Source: Raphanus sativus (taxonomy: Eukaryota > Streptophyta > Magnoliopsida > Brassicales > Brassicaceae). From it: a stretch of DNA of 64,000 nucleotides. The notes beneath the pieces are model-generated. The model did no database searches and was not told where the DNA came from. It saw only the letters and a list, made by a program, of their open reading frames with translations. Shown piece after piece: positions 41,893 to 53,516 of this stretch. Location of the stretch: NCBI RefSeq assembly GCF_000801105.2, contig NC_079516.1, positions 30,355,643 to 30,419,642 on the forward strand, given 5' to 3'. The translations under genes were made by a program, and so were the position numbers. The stretch's first letter is position 1. The number at the start of each line of letters is the position of its first letter.

Positions 41893-43045
41893 ATGGCTTC
41901 CTCTCTAAATGAAAAGAAAGATTCCGATGTCGAAATGAGTGAAGCTAACCAAGCCTCGCCGGCGCAGGATGCTCCTGCCCTTACGCAGACATTCGTCGAG
42001 GGGTTCAGTTCTTTTAAGGATAAGATGGAGCGACGCCGTGCTGAGATGGAGTCTAGCGTGGCAGGTCCTAGTGCTACTTCCGTTCCGACTTCTGTGGCTC
42101 CGACTCTCGGATCCGATGTCGCTTTAACTCCGGATCCCGCGGTTCTGGCTCTTGGACCCGACGTTACTCCAGTCCCGATCTCTACAACTCCAGCCTCTGG
42201 ATCCGATGTCCCTTTGCCTGCTGGAGAAATTGTCGTTCCGGAGCAAGCACCCGATGTCCAGGTTCGCCCTGAGGGCTCCTATTTCGCGCCGATAGTGATT
42301 TCGGAGGATGCGGTGGAAGTCATGCCTCCTCCTCCAGAAAAGAAGAGGGAGATCGTCTTGGGACTTCCCGCGTCCAACGCTGTTCCACCATCGAGGGACG
42401 TTCAAGAACTGGGGCTGCCAGATCAGCGAAGAGGAAAAGGTGTACTAAGAGTGAGGAAGGCGAGGTTTCGTCGAAACCGTCGCAACATCGCTCCAAGGTA
42501 TTTCGTGAAAACCCCCTTTCTTTTGTCGACTCCTTGATTCTCACCTTCTCTCGTGTGATCAGTTTGTGTCGTTGATCGACGGGATGCTTGGCGATTGCGG
42601 ACTGGAGGTCACACGTTTGTCCAAGGAGCTGGATTCGTCGCGGGAAACTTTGAAGCGCACCGAGGCTGTGCTTCAATCGATTGAGAGCACTCATGCTGCC
42701 CAGACGTCGACGCTCGAAGCTAGGATCAGCGATCTCGAGCGTGATCTGGGAAAGACTGTGAGCTCGCTGCTCAAGGCGAAAGAGGAGAAGAAGAGCAAGT
42801 CCTCGGAAGTTCGACGTCTTAAGAGGCGGATTCATCGCCTCGAGGAGATGGGAGCTTGCACTGCGACGGAGCTTGCCGGCCCGTCATCCTCGGGTACCCT
42901 GGTCCCGAATTCGGAAATTCCAGAGGTCCAGGATGCTGGAATCGTTGCGGACAAGGGCGGTGAGGAGGTCGGCGAGGGCGATGGCGAGGCTGTTCCTGCT
43001 TCGGGTGAGTCGGAGAATGAAGGCGGTGTTCCGGAGGACGCCTAG
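41893..43045 (+). pseudogene. Tat-C antisense coiled-coil ORF with intron (aORF)
   Basis: Exon 1 is 41893-42497: MASSLNEKKDSDVEMSEANQ, a Pro/Val/Ser-rich low-complexity region, then PEKKREIVLGLPASN. The intron is 42498-42562 (GTATTT...GATCAG). Exon 2 is 42563-43045: FVSLIDGMLGDCGLEVTRLS, a coiled coil (42590-42840) with ERDLGKTVSSLLKAKEEKK, and an acidic Gly/Glu tail. The exon 1 frame does not join exon 2. A one-base shift near 42400-42430 restores agreement with the Tat-A copy, so this copy is nearly intact. The intron position matches 12568-12640 in Tat-A. Function unknown; no enzymatic motif was recognised. Confidence 0.75.
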
Positions 43046-44109
43046 GTTGATCAATTCCTGAGGGAATTTTTATTTTGATTGTATTTCGGCCGTTGGTTGG
43101 CCATTATGTATGATTTCGGGACTGGCCGTTGGTGGCTTTGAATCCCTGCCCTTTTTAGGGCATTGTATTGAACTTGCGGTATGCGTTTATAAAATATTTT
43201 GCGTTTAGAACTTCTGTTTGTCGAAGTTAGAGGGCAGGGTGTGAGTTGTCGTCTCATTCCTGCCTCCCTGACGATCACCGTATCCGTAGTTTGTACAAAG
43301 CGAGATTTTCCTGCGGTTTACGATTTACGCGAAAATTCGTGGAAACGTATAGACTTGAGAGAAGAGACAAGTTTTGGGATCTCACGTCGTTGACGCTTTG
43401 CCTATGAGATGTTTAAGATACCAGCAAGGCTGGGTTTAGGGCAAGACCTAGGTTTACTCTCAGACTGAGGCTGTGCGATGACAAATCGGCTTTCGTTTTG
43501 CCTGTTTGTGATTTTAACCTGATTCGTACACATTTAAAATCCGCGAAGTGGTATCGGCTTATATGATTTGTATGGGCACGAATCGAGCTACTTCCTTTAC
43601 GAAGTGCTGAACCAAATTTGGATTTTTTGTATAGCGCGCTATGGGATCCTTGTCGGATGTAAAAGAGCCTACCCTTAGGTGGCTTGTCTGTTTAGGACGT
43701 TAGCGTTCAGCTGTTGTGATCAGCAACAACGATATGATGCCGTTTAGAAGGCGTATGAAGGTTTTAATCGAAAACGGATGTTCGGGCACGAAGCGACGTC
43801 TCGCAGTGCTTTGAAGTTTGTTTTTCTTATGCCATAAAGGACTATGGCCTTTTAGAAATCGCGGAATGTTTCCGGGCGATAGTTTTATGGTTGTTTGGTG
43901 GATACTGGATCCATTGTTAAGGCCGTTAGGCGAGTTGATTGTGGAAAGTTTTCGAAAGTTCAGTTTTTTCGAAAATTGTGGGAGCGTGCGGGTGTACGCA
44001 CCCCACTCCCCCCTTTTTAAATTGGGGGGATAGCTGAACCCACCGGTTGGCGAGTTGCCTACGTACCTTTTTCGAGGATCAAGTCATCTCGTAGTTCTGT
44101 TGTCCACGT
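43046..44109 (+). other. Conserved non-coding region of Tat-C
   Basis: Lies between the 3' ends of the antisense ORF and integrase. Shares long, nearly identical blocks with 13309-14270. Contains repeated GGCCGTTGGTTGGCC and GTTGTGATCAGCAACAACG. After 43980 is a unique stretch with a G/C run (CACTCCCCCCTTTTTAAATTGGGGGG) capable of a short stem. Confidence 0.7.
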
Positions 44110-45815
44110 TTACGTTCTAGTGGTAGTATTCTTGAGATGCATCGCATTCCAAGTTCTCGGGATTTTTACGTCTTGCATGTTTGCGATTTGATACGAACCC
44201 GGTCGGACGACTTTTATGATTTTGTATGGTCCTTCCCAGTTTGCCCCCAGTTTTCCTGCGTTTCGTTCGGCAGTGTTTTGGAAGACTTTTCGCAAGACCA
44301 GTTCACCCTCTTTGAATCTTCGATGACGTACGTTCGCGTTGTAGTATTTTGCGGCGGCCTGCTGGTAATTTTGAATCCGGATGAGGGCTTGGTCGCGACG
44401 CTCGTTGATGAGGTCAAGATTATCCAGCAGCATGGCATTGTTCAGGTCTTCCCGTTCGGGAAGAAATCTCCCCCGTACGCCGGGGAATTCTACCTCCGCC
44501 GGAATCATGCATTCTGCTCCGTAAACGAGAGCGAACGGAGTTTCCCCCGTTGCTCGTCTTGGAGTGGTTCGATGAGACCAAAGGACCCCTTCGAGTGCTT
44601 CTGCCCATCAGTCCGTCTAGGACGGTTTTGTTTATGGTTTCAGCCTGTCCGTTGCACTGCGGGTATCTGGGAGTAGACTTGTTAAGTCGTATTTTCCATT
44701 TTCGCAGAATGCCTCGAATCGTGTGGAGATAAACTGAGACCCGTTATCCGTTACGATTTCGTATGGGACACCGTGTCTGGTTATGATGTTTTTCCAAACG
44801 AAGTTCTCGACTTGCACGTCTTTGATACTTGCGTAGGATTCTGCTTCCACCCATTTCGAAAAGAAATCTGTGAGGACCAGCAGGAACGTTTTTGTTTCGA
44901 TTTGTGTAGCGGTCCGACGATGTCCATCGACCATCGCATGAAAGGGTACGGAGATGAGATAGAAGAGAGGATTTCGGCGGGCTAATGAATTGTCGGAGCG
45001 TGCCGCTGACACTTTTCGCATTTCCGAGCGAACTTCTCGCAATCCTTTACCATAGTTGGCCAGTAGAATCCGTTGCGTTTTATTTTTGTTGCGAGAGATC
45101 TTCCGCCGGAGTGGTTTCCGCACGATCCGAAATTAACCTCTTCCATGATTTTTCTCGCCTTTTCTCCTTCCTCGCAAGTCATGAGAGGTCCGGAGAATCG
45201 CCATTTGTAGATTTCGCCTTCCACGGTTACGTATCGCGCTGCCTGAATTTTTATTTTCCGGGCTGTCCATTTCTCCGCGGGTAGGGTACCATCTACGATG
45301 TAGGTTTGATAGGTTCTAGCCAGGGAGTGTCGCAGCCATAGTCTGTTTGGTCTGCGTCGTCTTCCGGTTGGTCTTCGTTTTCTTCCGCGCCTTCGATCTG
45401 TGTTCTGATCAGGTTGGCGATTACCGGCGGTCTGATGCTCGGATGCTCTATGAATTCGACGGGAATTATTCTTTTAAGCCCTGGATCCGAGCTTGAGGCG
45501 AGAGCGGCTAAAGCGTCAGCTTGGACGTATTCCGAGCGGAAATCCTGGTTAGCGCAAATTGCTGAAAGTCGTGGGCCAAGTCTTGGACGACCTTCAAATA
45601 TGCGTTCATCCTTTCATTCCTTGCTTCGTATTCTCCGCTGAATTGGTTTGCGACTAACTGAGAGTCGCAGTAAGCGTGAATATTTCGAATCTTCAGCCAT
45701 GGGCCAGTCGTAGGCCCGCAATTAGCGCCTCGTATTCTGCTTCGTTGTTTGATGCATGAAAATCCAAGCGGAATGGTTGCTCGAGGATTTCTCTTGTCGG
45801 CGAAGTGAGTCGGAC
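44110..45815 (-). pseudogene. Tat-C integrase and second RNase H
   Basis: From right to left on the minus strand: second RNase H (SNNEAEYEA near 45745, YCDSQLVANQFSGEYEAR near 45650), zinc finger ([28 protein letters not shown], 44990-45140), and the core with [32 protein letters not shown] (second Asp, about 44740) and the NGQ..ETINKTV region (about 44630, frame-shifted). The C-terminal ERNAGKLGANWEGPYKIIKV is at about 44225-44290. There are several frame changes; the first catalytic Asp region is also shifted. Confidence 0.82.
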
Positions 45816-46234
45816 CTAAGTACAGACTTCGGACGGCCGGGGCCTGGGACTTGTGTACCGGAGATTGTTGTCCGAAGACCCGAGCCAGCACGGGGCTAGC
45901 CGCCCGGCGGCCACGGCCAGCACGGGCGCTAGCCGCCGGCGCAACGGCCAGCATGGGGCTAGCCGCCCGGCGGCCACGGCCAGCACGGGCGCTAGCCGCC
46001 GGCGGCCACGACCAGCACGGGGCTAGCCGCCCGTCGGCCACGGCCAACACGGGCGCTAGCCGGCGGCGGCCACGGCCAGCACGGGGGCTTGCCGCCCGGC
46101 GGCCACAGCCAGCACGGGGGCTAGCCGCCCGGCGGCTACGGCCAAGGCCGGGGTCGGCTGCTCGGTTCCTTTGGTTTCCGGGTGTTCGTGTTCGTTTTTC
46201 GGAGGGTTTTTCGTATGACAAATTGACCCCAACA
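45816..46234 (-). repeat. Tat-C 5' LTR remnant with GC-rich minisatellite
   Basis: Ends GTATGACAAATTGACCCCAACA, like 41660-41713, and holds the same GC-rich unit (45885-46165). The first 60 bp (CTAAGTACAGACTTCGGACG...) have no match in the left LTR. The copies share the ACGGCCAAGGCCGGGGTCGG end segment. Confidence 0.8.
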
Positions 46235-46936
46235 CCCCTATAAAAACGCCATCTATCTATTTTCTCTTTTCTTACGCTAGTTTTTAAAGAGAACACTGAG
46301 TATTTGCGATCTGCAACTTGTAAGGGAGAAGAATCCATTCTCTCATAGAGAAGATCATCTGAACCCTATTGTTTCATACTCTGTTCTTATGCAATTTTAT
46401 TCAGGATTTATGTCTTTGTTTATGTGCATCATGATCGAGTAGTGACCTTGCTCGCCTAGGGTTTTAGGGTGTTGAGACATGAGCTAAACATAGATAAGCG
46501 ATCCATAACTGTTCTTCATTCATACTGTTCTTACTTGCTTTCATTAAACTGATCACTTGATGTTAGATCACTAGTTCTTCACCTAGTTAACCGCTTAGGA
46601 TGAGAACTTGACATGTATTGAATGATCTTAGTATCCCTAATCAGCGAAAGTAGATAATAGGGTGGTAAGTGAACTGATCGGACCTGTTCTCTAAAGCTTG
46701 CAATCGATCCTCATCCCAACGACAGTTAGGTGGTGAGATCGATCTGCAAAGCGATCACTGCCACGACAGTGGAGTGTTCCAGCTGAGTGATCCGAGTTCT
46801 AGAAAGCATTTCATCGCGCTTGAATAATTGTTTGGCTTCCAATTTCAACACCCAATGAAATACCCTAGGCTAGCTCTTTTTAATTGAATCAATCTCGTGT
46901 ATTTTGCCTTGTTTACTATCGCCTATTTTCAACCAA
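46235..46936 (+). repeat. Ath-3 type LTR fragment in plus orientation
   Basis: Reverse complement of 53660-54350: CTATAAAAACGCCATCTATC (TATA box at about 46239), AGAAGATCATCTGAACCC, GTTTTAGGGTGTTGAGACATGAGC, ACTGCCACGACAGTGGAGTG, CCCTAGGCTAGCTC. It runs into the N gap. It is inverted relative to the Ath-3 body on the other side of the gap. Confidence 0.85.
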
Positions 46937-47036
46937 NNNNNNNNNNNNNNNNNNNNNNNNNNNNNNNNNNNNNNNNNNNNNNNNNNNNNNNNNNNNNNNN
47001 NNNNNNNNNNNNNNNNNNNNNNNNNNNNNNNNNNNN
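46937..47036. other. Assembly gap (100 N)
   Basis: A run of exactly 100 N, the conventional size for a gap of unknown length. Sequences on the two sides do not need to be neighbours at any fixed distance. Confidence 1.
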
Positions 47037-47592
47037 ATCGGTTCCTCTTCCATTGAAAATCAATCATGAATTCAATCCTAGTAGCATAGATTACTATCAA
47101 GAGCTACAATCTAGGATGAAATCGCAAAGCATAAAGGAAAAAGAGGAACCCAGAAATCACTCCCAAATCGCGATTTGCATGCGCAAAAGGGGGAGAGTTC
47201 TTGTCTGATATTACCTTGATTGGAGAGGTGATTCCTGCAAAACAACCCAATCTCAGAGAATCCCAAGAGGTTAGAACCAAAATCGATGAGAAAGAGAGGA
47301 GAGTGATGTTCGCGATTTTAGGGTTCTAAGGGGGGTTTGCGGCGAGAGAGATGGAAGTGGGGAGTGGAAGTGTTTGGGCCTTAAATAGGTCCATCAAAAC
47401 CGCTTCCCCTTCTTTTTATTTTTTATTTTTTTTTTTTTAATTTTTTTTTGTTCGAGAACTTACCTGGGAACAATCGGCGGAACAACCGCTGGAGTGCTCT
47501 CCTGGAGTGATCTCGAATTTTCTTGATTTTTCAACCTGCAAGTTAGTTCCTAGAAAGATAAAACAAAAAGAAAACAATATTTACACTCACCA
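47037..47592 (-). other. Ath-3 3' non-coding region
   Basis: No supportable ORF. Contains a long T-rich run (47405-47450) and a GAGAGATGG-rich part. Bounded by the gap on the left. Confidence 0.55.
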
Positions 47593-47608
47593 GTGGGTTG
47601 CCTCCCAC
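47593..47608 (-). other. Conserved hairpin GTGGG-AGGCAA-CCCAC in Ath-3
   Basis: Perfect 5-bp stem, preceded on the minus strand by AAGCGCTTG. Found in the same position relative to the coding end as in Ath-N copies A and B. Confidence 0.65.
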
Positions 47609-47706
47609 CAAGCGCTTGTTTTCTGTCACTAGCTTGACTTCAATGAGCCGATTAGGCTTGAGGGGGATCGCTTAAGGGTATCTCTACACCTTCAGCGATT
47701 GTTGTG

Positions 47707-49097
47707 TCAGCAAGATATGGCTTGAGACGCTGACCATTGACAACAAATTCTCCACCTCTTGTGTCCAGCAACACAACAGCTCCATAAGGCGAACCTCCTT
47801 AATGGTGAAAGGTCCAGACCATCTGGATTTAAGCTTTCCAGGGAACAGCTTAACCCGTGAATTGAAGAGTAAACCTGATCGTTCGGAGCAAAGCTTCTGC
47901 TGATGATCCGTTTGTCATGGAACGCCTTGGTCTTTTCCTTGTAGATCTTAGAACTCTCATAGGCCAGATGCCTGATCTCCTCCAACTCGTGGATCTGAAT
48001 GGTTCGCCTCTCCTTGGCGGGTTTGATGTCGAAGTTGAGTAGTTTGACAGCCCAAGCCGCCTTGTACTCTAGCTCAACAGGTAGGTGGCACGCCTTGCAT
48101 AGACCAGATGATAGGGAGTGGTCCCTAAGGGGTCTTGTAGGCTGTTCTGTACGCCCAGAGAGCATCGTCAAGCTTAAGGGACCAGTCCTTGCGGGTGGTG
48201 TTGACAGTCTTCTGCAGGATGTTCTTGATCTCTCTGTTGGAAACTTCCACTTGACCACTTGTTTGGGGATGATAGCGGGTTGCAACCTTGTGTTTCACAC
48301 CATTCTTGCTCAGCAATCCTTGAACAACTTGTTGATAAAGTGAGTTCCACCATCGCTTATAACCACTCTAGGCACTCCAAATCTTGAAAGATGATGGAGG
48401 TGAACATCTTGGTTACAACTCGCGCATCATTGGTTGGACTAGCAATCGCTTCTACCCACTTGGAGACATAGTCCACAGCAACTAAGATGTACTCATTCTT
48501 GTGAGAGACTGGGAATGGTCCCATGAAATCGATCCCCCAGCAATCGAACACTTCAACTTCCAAGATGTAGTTCTGAGGCATCTCGTTTCTCTTGCTTATA
48601 CCCCCATCCTTTGGCATGAATTGCATCGTATATGAAAGCGTGAGCATCTCTGAACATAGTGGGCCACCAGAAACCGGCTTGGAGGATCTTGGAAACTGTC
48701 TTGAAGGTGGCAAAGTGACCAGCATAAGAGGAACCGTGGCAGTGGTGAAGGATCCCTGGAATATCAGCCTCTGGAACACACCTCCTGAAGATCCATCCTT
48801 GCCTTGCCGATATAGATACGGCTCATCCCAGAAGTAGTGCCTTGCCTCCCTTAGAAATTTCCTCTTCTCATTCCCAGTGAACCTCAAAGGCTCTTTCTCA
48901 GCTGCCAAGAAGTTGGCAATCTCAGCAAACCATGGAAGGTTCGGGTACTCCTTCTGGATCACTGCAACGAATGCTCCTTCTACGCGGGAACAGTCCTTGA
49001 TGACAGGTGACGACTGTTCCATGTTGCGCAGACCAATCGCATTGACGTACTCCATCGGTTGTTCCTCATCAAGAACTGTCTCATCTGACACTTTCAT
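47707..49097 (-). pseudogene. Ath-3 integrase
   Basis: Start near ADHLSRM-like [14 protein letters not shown] (49097), then [20 protein letters not shown], a damaged zinc finger (48590-48720), and the core with first Asp in [11 protein letters not shown] (48540) and [19 protein letters not shown] deletion/shift follows at the second Asp. The Glu region is [19 protein letters not shown] (48250), then [10 protein letters not shown] and a C-terminal region with [13 protein letters not shown] frames (47800-47850). At least three frame changes. Confidence 0.82.
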
Positions 49098-49125
49098 CCT
49101 GGAGAGATGATCTGCTACTCCATTA

Positions 49126-50281
49126 TCAACCCCCTTCTTGTCTCTCTAGATCAAACTCTTGGAGCAAGAGAATCCATCTTAAGAGCCGCGGTTTAGCATC
49201 CTTCTTCGTGAGTAGGTACTTGAGAGCCGCGTGGTCTGTGTGCACAATCACCTTTGATCCAACCAGATAGGATCTGAACTTCTCAAAAGCGAACACGATG
49301 GCAAGGAGCTCCTTCTCTGTGGTTGCGTATCGGCACTGAGCTTCATCTAAGGTTCTGCTTGCATAGTAGATCACGTGAAGCTTCTTGTCTTTACGCTGTC
49401 CAAGGACTGCTCCCACTGCAAAATCACTTGCATCTGTCATGATCTCAAAAGGAGATCCCAGTCTGGAGGTTGGACAACTGGTGCACTGACTAGAGCTCCC
49501 TTGATCGTGTGGAATGCGGCTAAGCAGTCGCTGTCAAAAGCAAACTGAGCTTCCTTGCAGAGCAACCGAGTGAGTGGTCTCGCGATCTTAGAGAAGTCCT
49601 GGATGAACCTCCTATAGAAACCAGCGTGTCCCAAGAAACTCCTGATTCCCTTCACTGAAGTTGGTGGTTGCAGACTCATCATGACCTCGATCTTTGCCTT
49701 GTCCACCTCAATGCCTTTCTCTGATATCTTGTGTCCCAGAACAATCCCATCTCTGACCATGAAGTGGCATTTCTCCCAGTTCAGCACCAGATGCTTCTCC
49801 TCGCATCGCTTCAGCACCCTGCACAAGTTTGACAAACAGACATGAAAGGAGCTTCCATAGACGCTGAAATCGTCCATGAAAACCTCCATTATGTCTTCGA
49901 TCAGATCAGTAAAAATCGACATCATGCATCGCTGGAAGGTCGCTGGAGCATTGCACAAGCCGAAGGGCATCCTCCTGTATGCATATGTTCCATAAGGGCA
50001 TGTGAACGTCGTCTTCTCCTGATCGTCTGGGTGGATGGGAATCTGAAAGAAACCTGAATAACCATCTAAAAAGCAATAGTAAGGGTGTTAGCCAATCTCT
50101 CAAGCATTTGATCAATAAAAGGAAGTGGGAAGTGATCCTTACGAGTCGCAGCATTCAACTTACGAAAATCAATGCACATGCGATGACCAGTAACTGTTCT
50201 AGTGGGGATCAATTCATTCTTTTCATTGGTTATCACAGTGATCCCACCTTTCTTAGGTACTACATGCACAGGACTACCCAC
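49126..50281 (-). pseudogene. Ath-3 reverse transcriptase and RNase H
   Basis: RT: VPKKGG..GHRMCIDFRKLNAATRKD (50150-50280), a shift near 50066, then FSVPYGTYAYRRMPFGLCNAPATFQ-type sequence at 49930-50000, the catalytic FMDDFSVYGSS (about 49860) and LGHKISEKGIEVDKAKIEVM. RNase H from 49440: [53 protein letters not shown]. Shifts lie at about 50066, 49440 and 49126. Confidence 0.88.
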
Positions 50282-51527
50282 TTACTATCAGAGATCGCAT
50301 AGATCACACCTGCTTCTAGAAGTTTCATTATCTCTTTCTTTACAACATCTTTTAGATTTGGGTTTAACCTCCTCTGATGTTCTACAGAAGTCATCGATTC
50401 ATCTTCCAGGTGTATTCTATGCATGCACAGATCAGGTGAAATGCCAGGTATGTCAGCTAGAGAATAACCCAATGCCTTACGATATTTTCTCAGTTCACAC
50501 AAAAGCAGAGCAGTCTCTGCATTGTTCAGGTCAGCATTCACAATGACAGGATATGTGGAGTTGGGTCCAAGAAATGCATACCTGAGTCCCTTGGGAAGGG
50601 ATTTGAGCTCTACCTTTGGAGCTTTCAGCTCGCTCCATGAGTCATCGGTCTGAGCTGCCGGAACAGACGGGTTCTGAGGCGCGGTTGTTCCAGCCGATGT
50701 GCTGGACTCACTGTTCTCCCCCAGACTTAGATTCGCCACCATCCTTCAATACTCCTGGCTGAATCCAGGAATTTGGCATAGGCATCAGCATCAACACTCT
50801 CTAAGCTCTGCTCGGCTTCAGCTCTGACTAAGGCGAGTTCAAGTGGATCCTCGGTGAGAATCTCCTCGATCATTCCCTCATGCGGCTCTAGCGGATCACC
50901 ATCTTCTTGGACAGTGAAGGTTTGTCCATCCAGCATCGGCTTCTTGAGCATCTGATCCATCTCAAACTTCATCACAATATCTCCAAGGTGGAGATCAATC
51001 TTCCCTTGTCGGACATCAATGATAGCTCCAACAGTGCAGAGGAATGGTCTGCCTAGGATCAGGGGATCATTTTCTTCCTCGACTTCCAGAACAACGAAAT
51101 CGGCAGGAACAAGTGTGTTCCCAACCAGAACTTGAAGATCTTCGAGGATTCCAACTGGAGACTTCACAGATCGATCAGCAAACACTAGGGACATCCTGGT
51201 AGGCTTGAAGTCCGTGTATCCAAGGCGCTTAGCCACAGTATATGGCATGAGGTTTATGCTTGACCCTAGATCGACCAGTGAGCATGAGAAGACTGTTCTC
51301 CCAATCTGAACCGAGAGGACAAATTTTCCCGGATCACCCAACTTCTTGATCCTTCTGTTCTGGAGCACCGCACTGCACTCCTTAGAGACAATCATGAACT
51401 CGCTGTCATCAGATATCTTCCCAGAGATCAGTCCCTTCACAAAGCTACGCATGGATGGTATCATCTGGATCGCACTCATTAGAGGGAGCTTGACAGTTAG
51501 GTCTTCCAGCATCTTCCTGCACTTCAT
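50282..51527 (-). pseudogene. Ath-3 protease region and linker
   Basis: Protease: CSLVDLGSSINLMPYTVAKR (51230-51290, D-L-G triplet), RSVKSPVGILEDLQVLVGNT, then NDPLILGRPFLCTVGAIIDV (51010-51070). The following linker (50260-50742) is acidic and Ser-rich and runs into RT. A frame change at about 50730. Confidence 0.85.
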
Positions 51528-53402
51528 CTCTTCCTTATCCTTGCGTGTAGCCTTAGCTGGAACAGGGTAGGGTACTTTTGGTACATACTGACGAGCAGAA
51601 GAAGGTGCTGCAGTCGGTGGAACAACCCCAGCGGGTCGCTCTGCTTCAGTCGGAACAGTCTCAGTAGGTTGTTCTGCCTCTTCCTCATCTGTGGGTACAG
51701 CTTTAGGTGGCTGATCCGACTCCTTCTGCTTCCCTTTCTCAGCCGATGTGAATCTCCTGGGGTCAGATCAGGCAGTTGCTTTCCACTCCTTAGACCTACT
51801 GCATTGCACTCCTTGGGGTTCTTGTCTGTTTTTCCAGGGAGAGTTCCTTGCTGTCTCTTCACACTCTCAGCAGTCTGAGCAATCTGAATATCCATCTGTC
51901 TCATATGGCTTGAGACATTGTCATACTTGGCACTCAGGTCATTGAACATATGATTCATCCTGGTGTTGATGTCGTTTGTGACCTGGTTCAGTGCTTTCCT
52001 TGGATCTGCTGTCCTTGGAGCAGTTGGCTCATCATATTGGCGAGGCTCTTCATGTCATCATGCGGAGCAGTCTGAGCCGGTTGTGCAGCCTGCTGATTAA
52101 CCGGCTGTTTCTGGCTGTGGAACTGGGCATTCTGAGCTGGGTTGAGGACAAAGGTTCTTCCCTGATTGCCATAAGGCCTTTGGTATCCACTGTTCTGACC
52201 CTGATTTCCTTGAGCTTTATCGTCTGGTTTAGGGGCATTGAACAGGTGGGGATTGTTCCTCACGTTAGGGTTCGGGTGATAGTTCTTGAACTGCCATCCT
52301 TGCCCATTCACATAGCTCACTTCATGCTGATCCTCAGCCGACTGATCTGCCTCGGATGTGCCTTCCGCGGTAGCTCTATCCTGAGGGGATTCTTCCATGA
52401 TGAAGACCTGGTTCTGGTTGCTCTTAATCAGCTGATCGACCTTGGCAGAGAGCTCATCAATCTTGCTGTTATCATGCTCTTCCTTTTTGAGTGCGATCAG
52501 TCTCGCGGTTATTATCAGCTGAGCTTGAGGCCATGTTCTCAATCAACTCGAAGGCACCTTGAGTGGACTGGGTCATGAAATCTCCCTTACTGGCTGATTT
52601 CAAAGCGTTCTGTACTCCCAGCCAACTCCATCGTAGAACACTCCCAGCAGATAGTCTTCCTCAAAACCGTGATGCGGGCACTCTCTGCGGTAGACGTTGA
52701 ATCGCTCCCAAGCATCGCAGAATAGCTCGTCCACCAGCTGTTTGAAGGTCACAATCTTCTGTCTCAGAGCTGCCGTCTTCGATTTCGTGTAGAAGTGGCT
52801 TAAGAAGGCCTCTCGGACTTGTTCCAAGTGGTGAGTGATCTCGTGGGTAGTGAATCAAGCCAGCGAGCAGCTTTCCCATCAAGAGAGAAAGGGAACAGGG
52901 TACACTTGATGTAATCGGGTGGTACTCCATTCGCTTTAGTGAAACCACACATCTTCTCAAAGTGCTCGATGTGGTCCATCGGTATCTCAGCAGGAAGTCC
53001 ATTGAAGATCTTCCTTTGCACTAGACTTATCAAGGCTGGCTTGATCTCGAAGTCTTGCCTAGTGCACGGTGGAGGGGTTATGGCAGATCGCGTAGCAGGC
53101 AGATTGCGCAGTAAGTTTCTCTGGCCGATCTGGACAACTTCCTCTTGTTGGTTCTGCTGGTTTGCAGCATTCAGAGCAGCTTGCTCGGCAGCAGCTTGCT
53201 GCGCTTGGATCGTCTGCTGCATCTGCTGCATCTGCTGTTGCATGAGTGCAAATGCAGCAGTGAGATCATCTGGATGATCACCCATGTTGGTGTTCGTTGA
53301 TCTCGGCTGTTGACGGTTCTGTCGTTCCAATCTCGCTAGTTCCTCGTTGGTAAGCTGATGCACTGGTCCTTGTGCGTTGCTCCGAGTATGTCTACTGGTC
53401 AT
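51528..53402 (-). pseudogene. Ath-3 gag
   Basis: Start MTSRHTRSNAQGPVHQLTNE (53402), Gln-rich MQQQMQQMQQTIQAQQ (53220), then DFEIKPALISLVQRKIFNGL, IPMDHIEHFEKMCGFTKANG, TLFPFSLDGKAARWLDSLPT (capsid-type), a frame change at 52800, and CPHHGFEEDYLLGVFYDGVG (52660). The C-terminal half is Gln/Asn-rich (52000-52330) with an SLANMMSQLLQGQQ segment. Several shifts (52800, 52600, 51990). Confidence 0.85.
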
Positions 53403-53495
53403 GCACCTGGATCATCAGCTGCAACAAAGAAAATAACGCAAGTTAGATATCATAGACTAGATATGAAACCGAAAAGAGGTAAAAAATCTGGTCTC

Positions 53496-53511
53496 CGTCG
53501 CAACGGCGCCA
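53496..53511 (-). other. Primer binding site of Ath-3 (tRNA-Asp type)
   Basis: CGTCGCAACGGCGCCA; the last 11 bases match the tRNA-Asp 3' end. Five bases from the LTR. Confidence 0.8.
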
Positions 53512-53516
53512 AAACT

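Larger units (their letters stand above)
41073..46234 (-). mobile_element. Tat-C: internally deleted Tat-like element
   Basis: Minus-strand element. Order: 5' LTR remnant (about 45816-46234), second RNase H, integrase, conserved non-coding region, antisense ORF (+), PPT complement GTTAGCCCCCCAGCATGC (41714-41731) and 3' LTR (41073-41713). Protease, RT and gag are missing; the pol reading breaks at about 45815 where LTR sequence starts. Flanks AAAAG (left) and CCCCT (right) do not match, so one end was rearranged after insertion. Confidence 0.8.

Noticed and set aside
46884..47208. ORFs spanning the N gap
   Set aside because: They contain runs of unknown residues; no reading can be supported across the gap.
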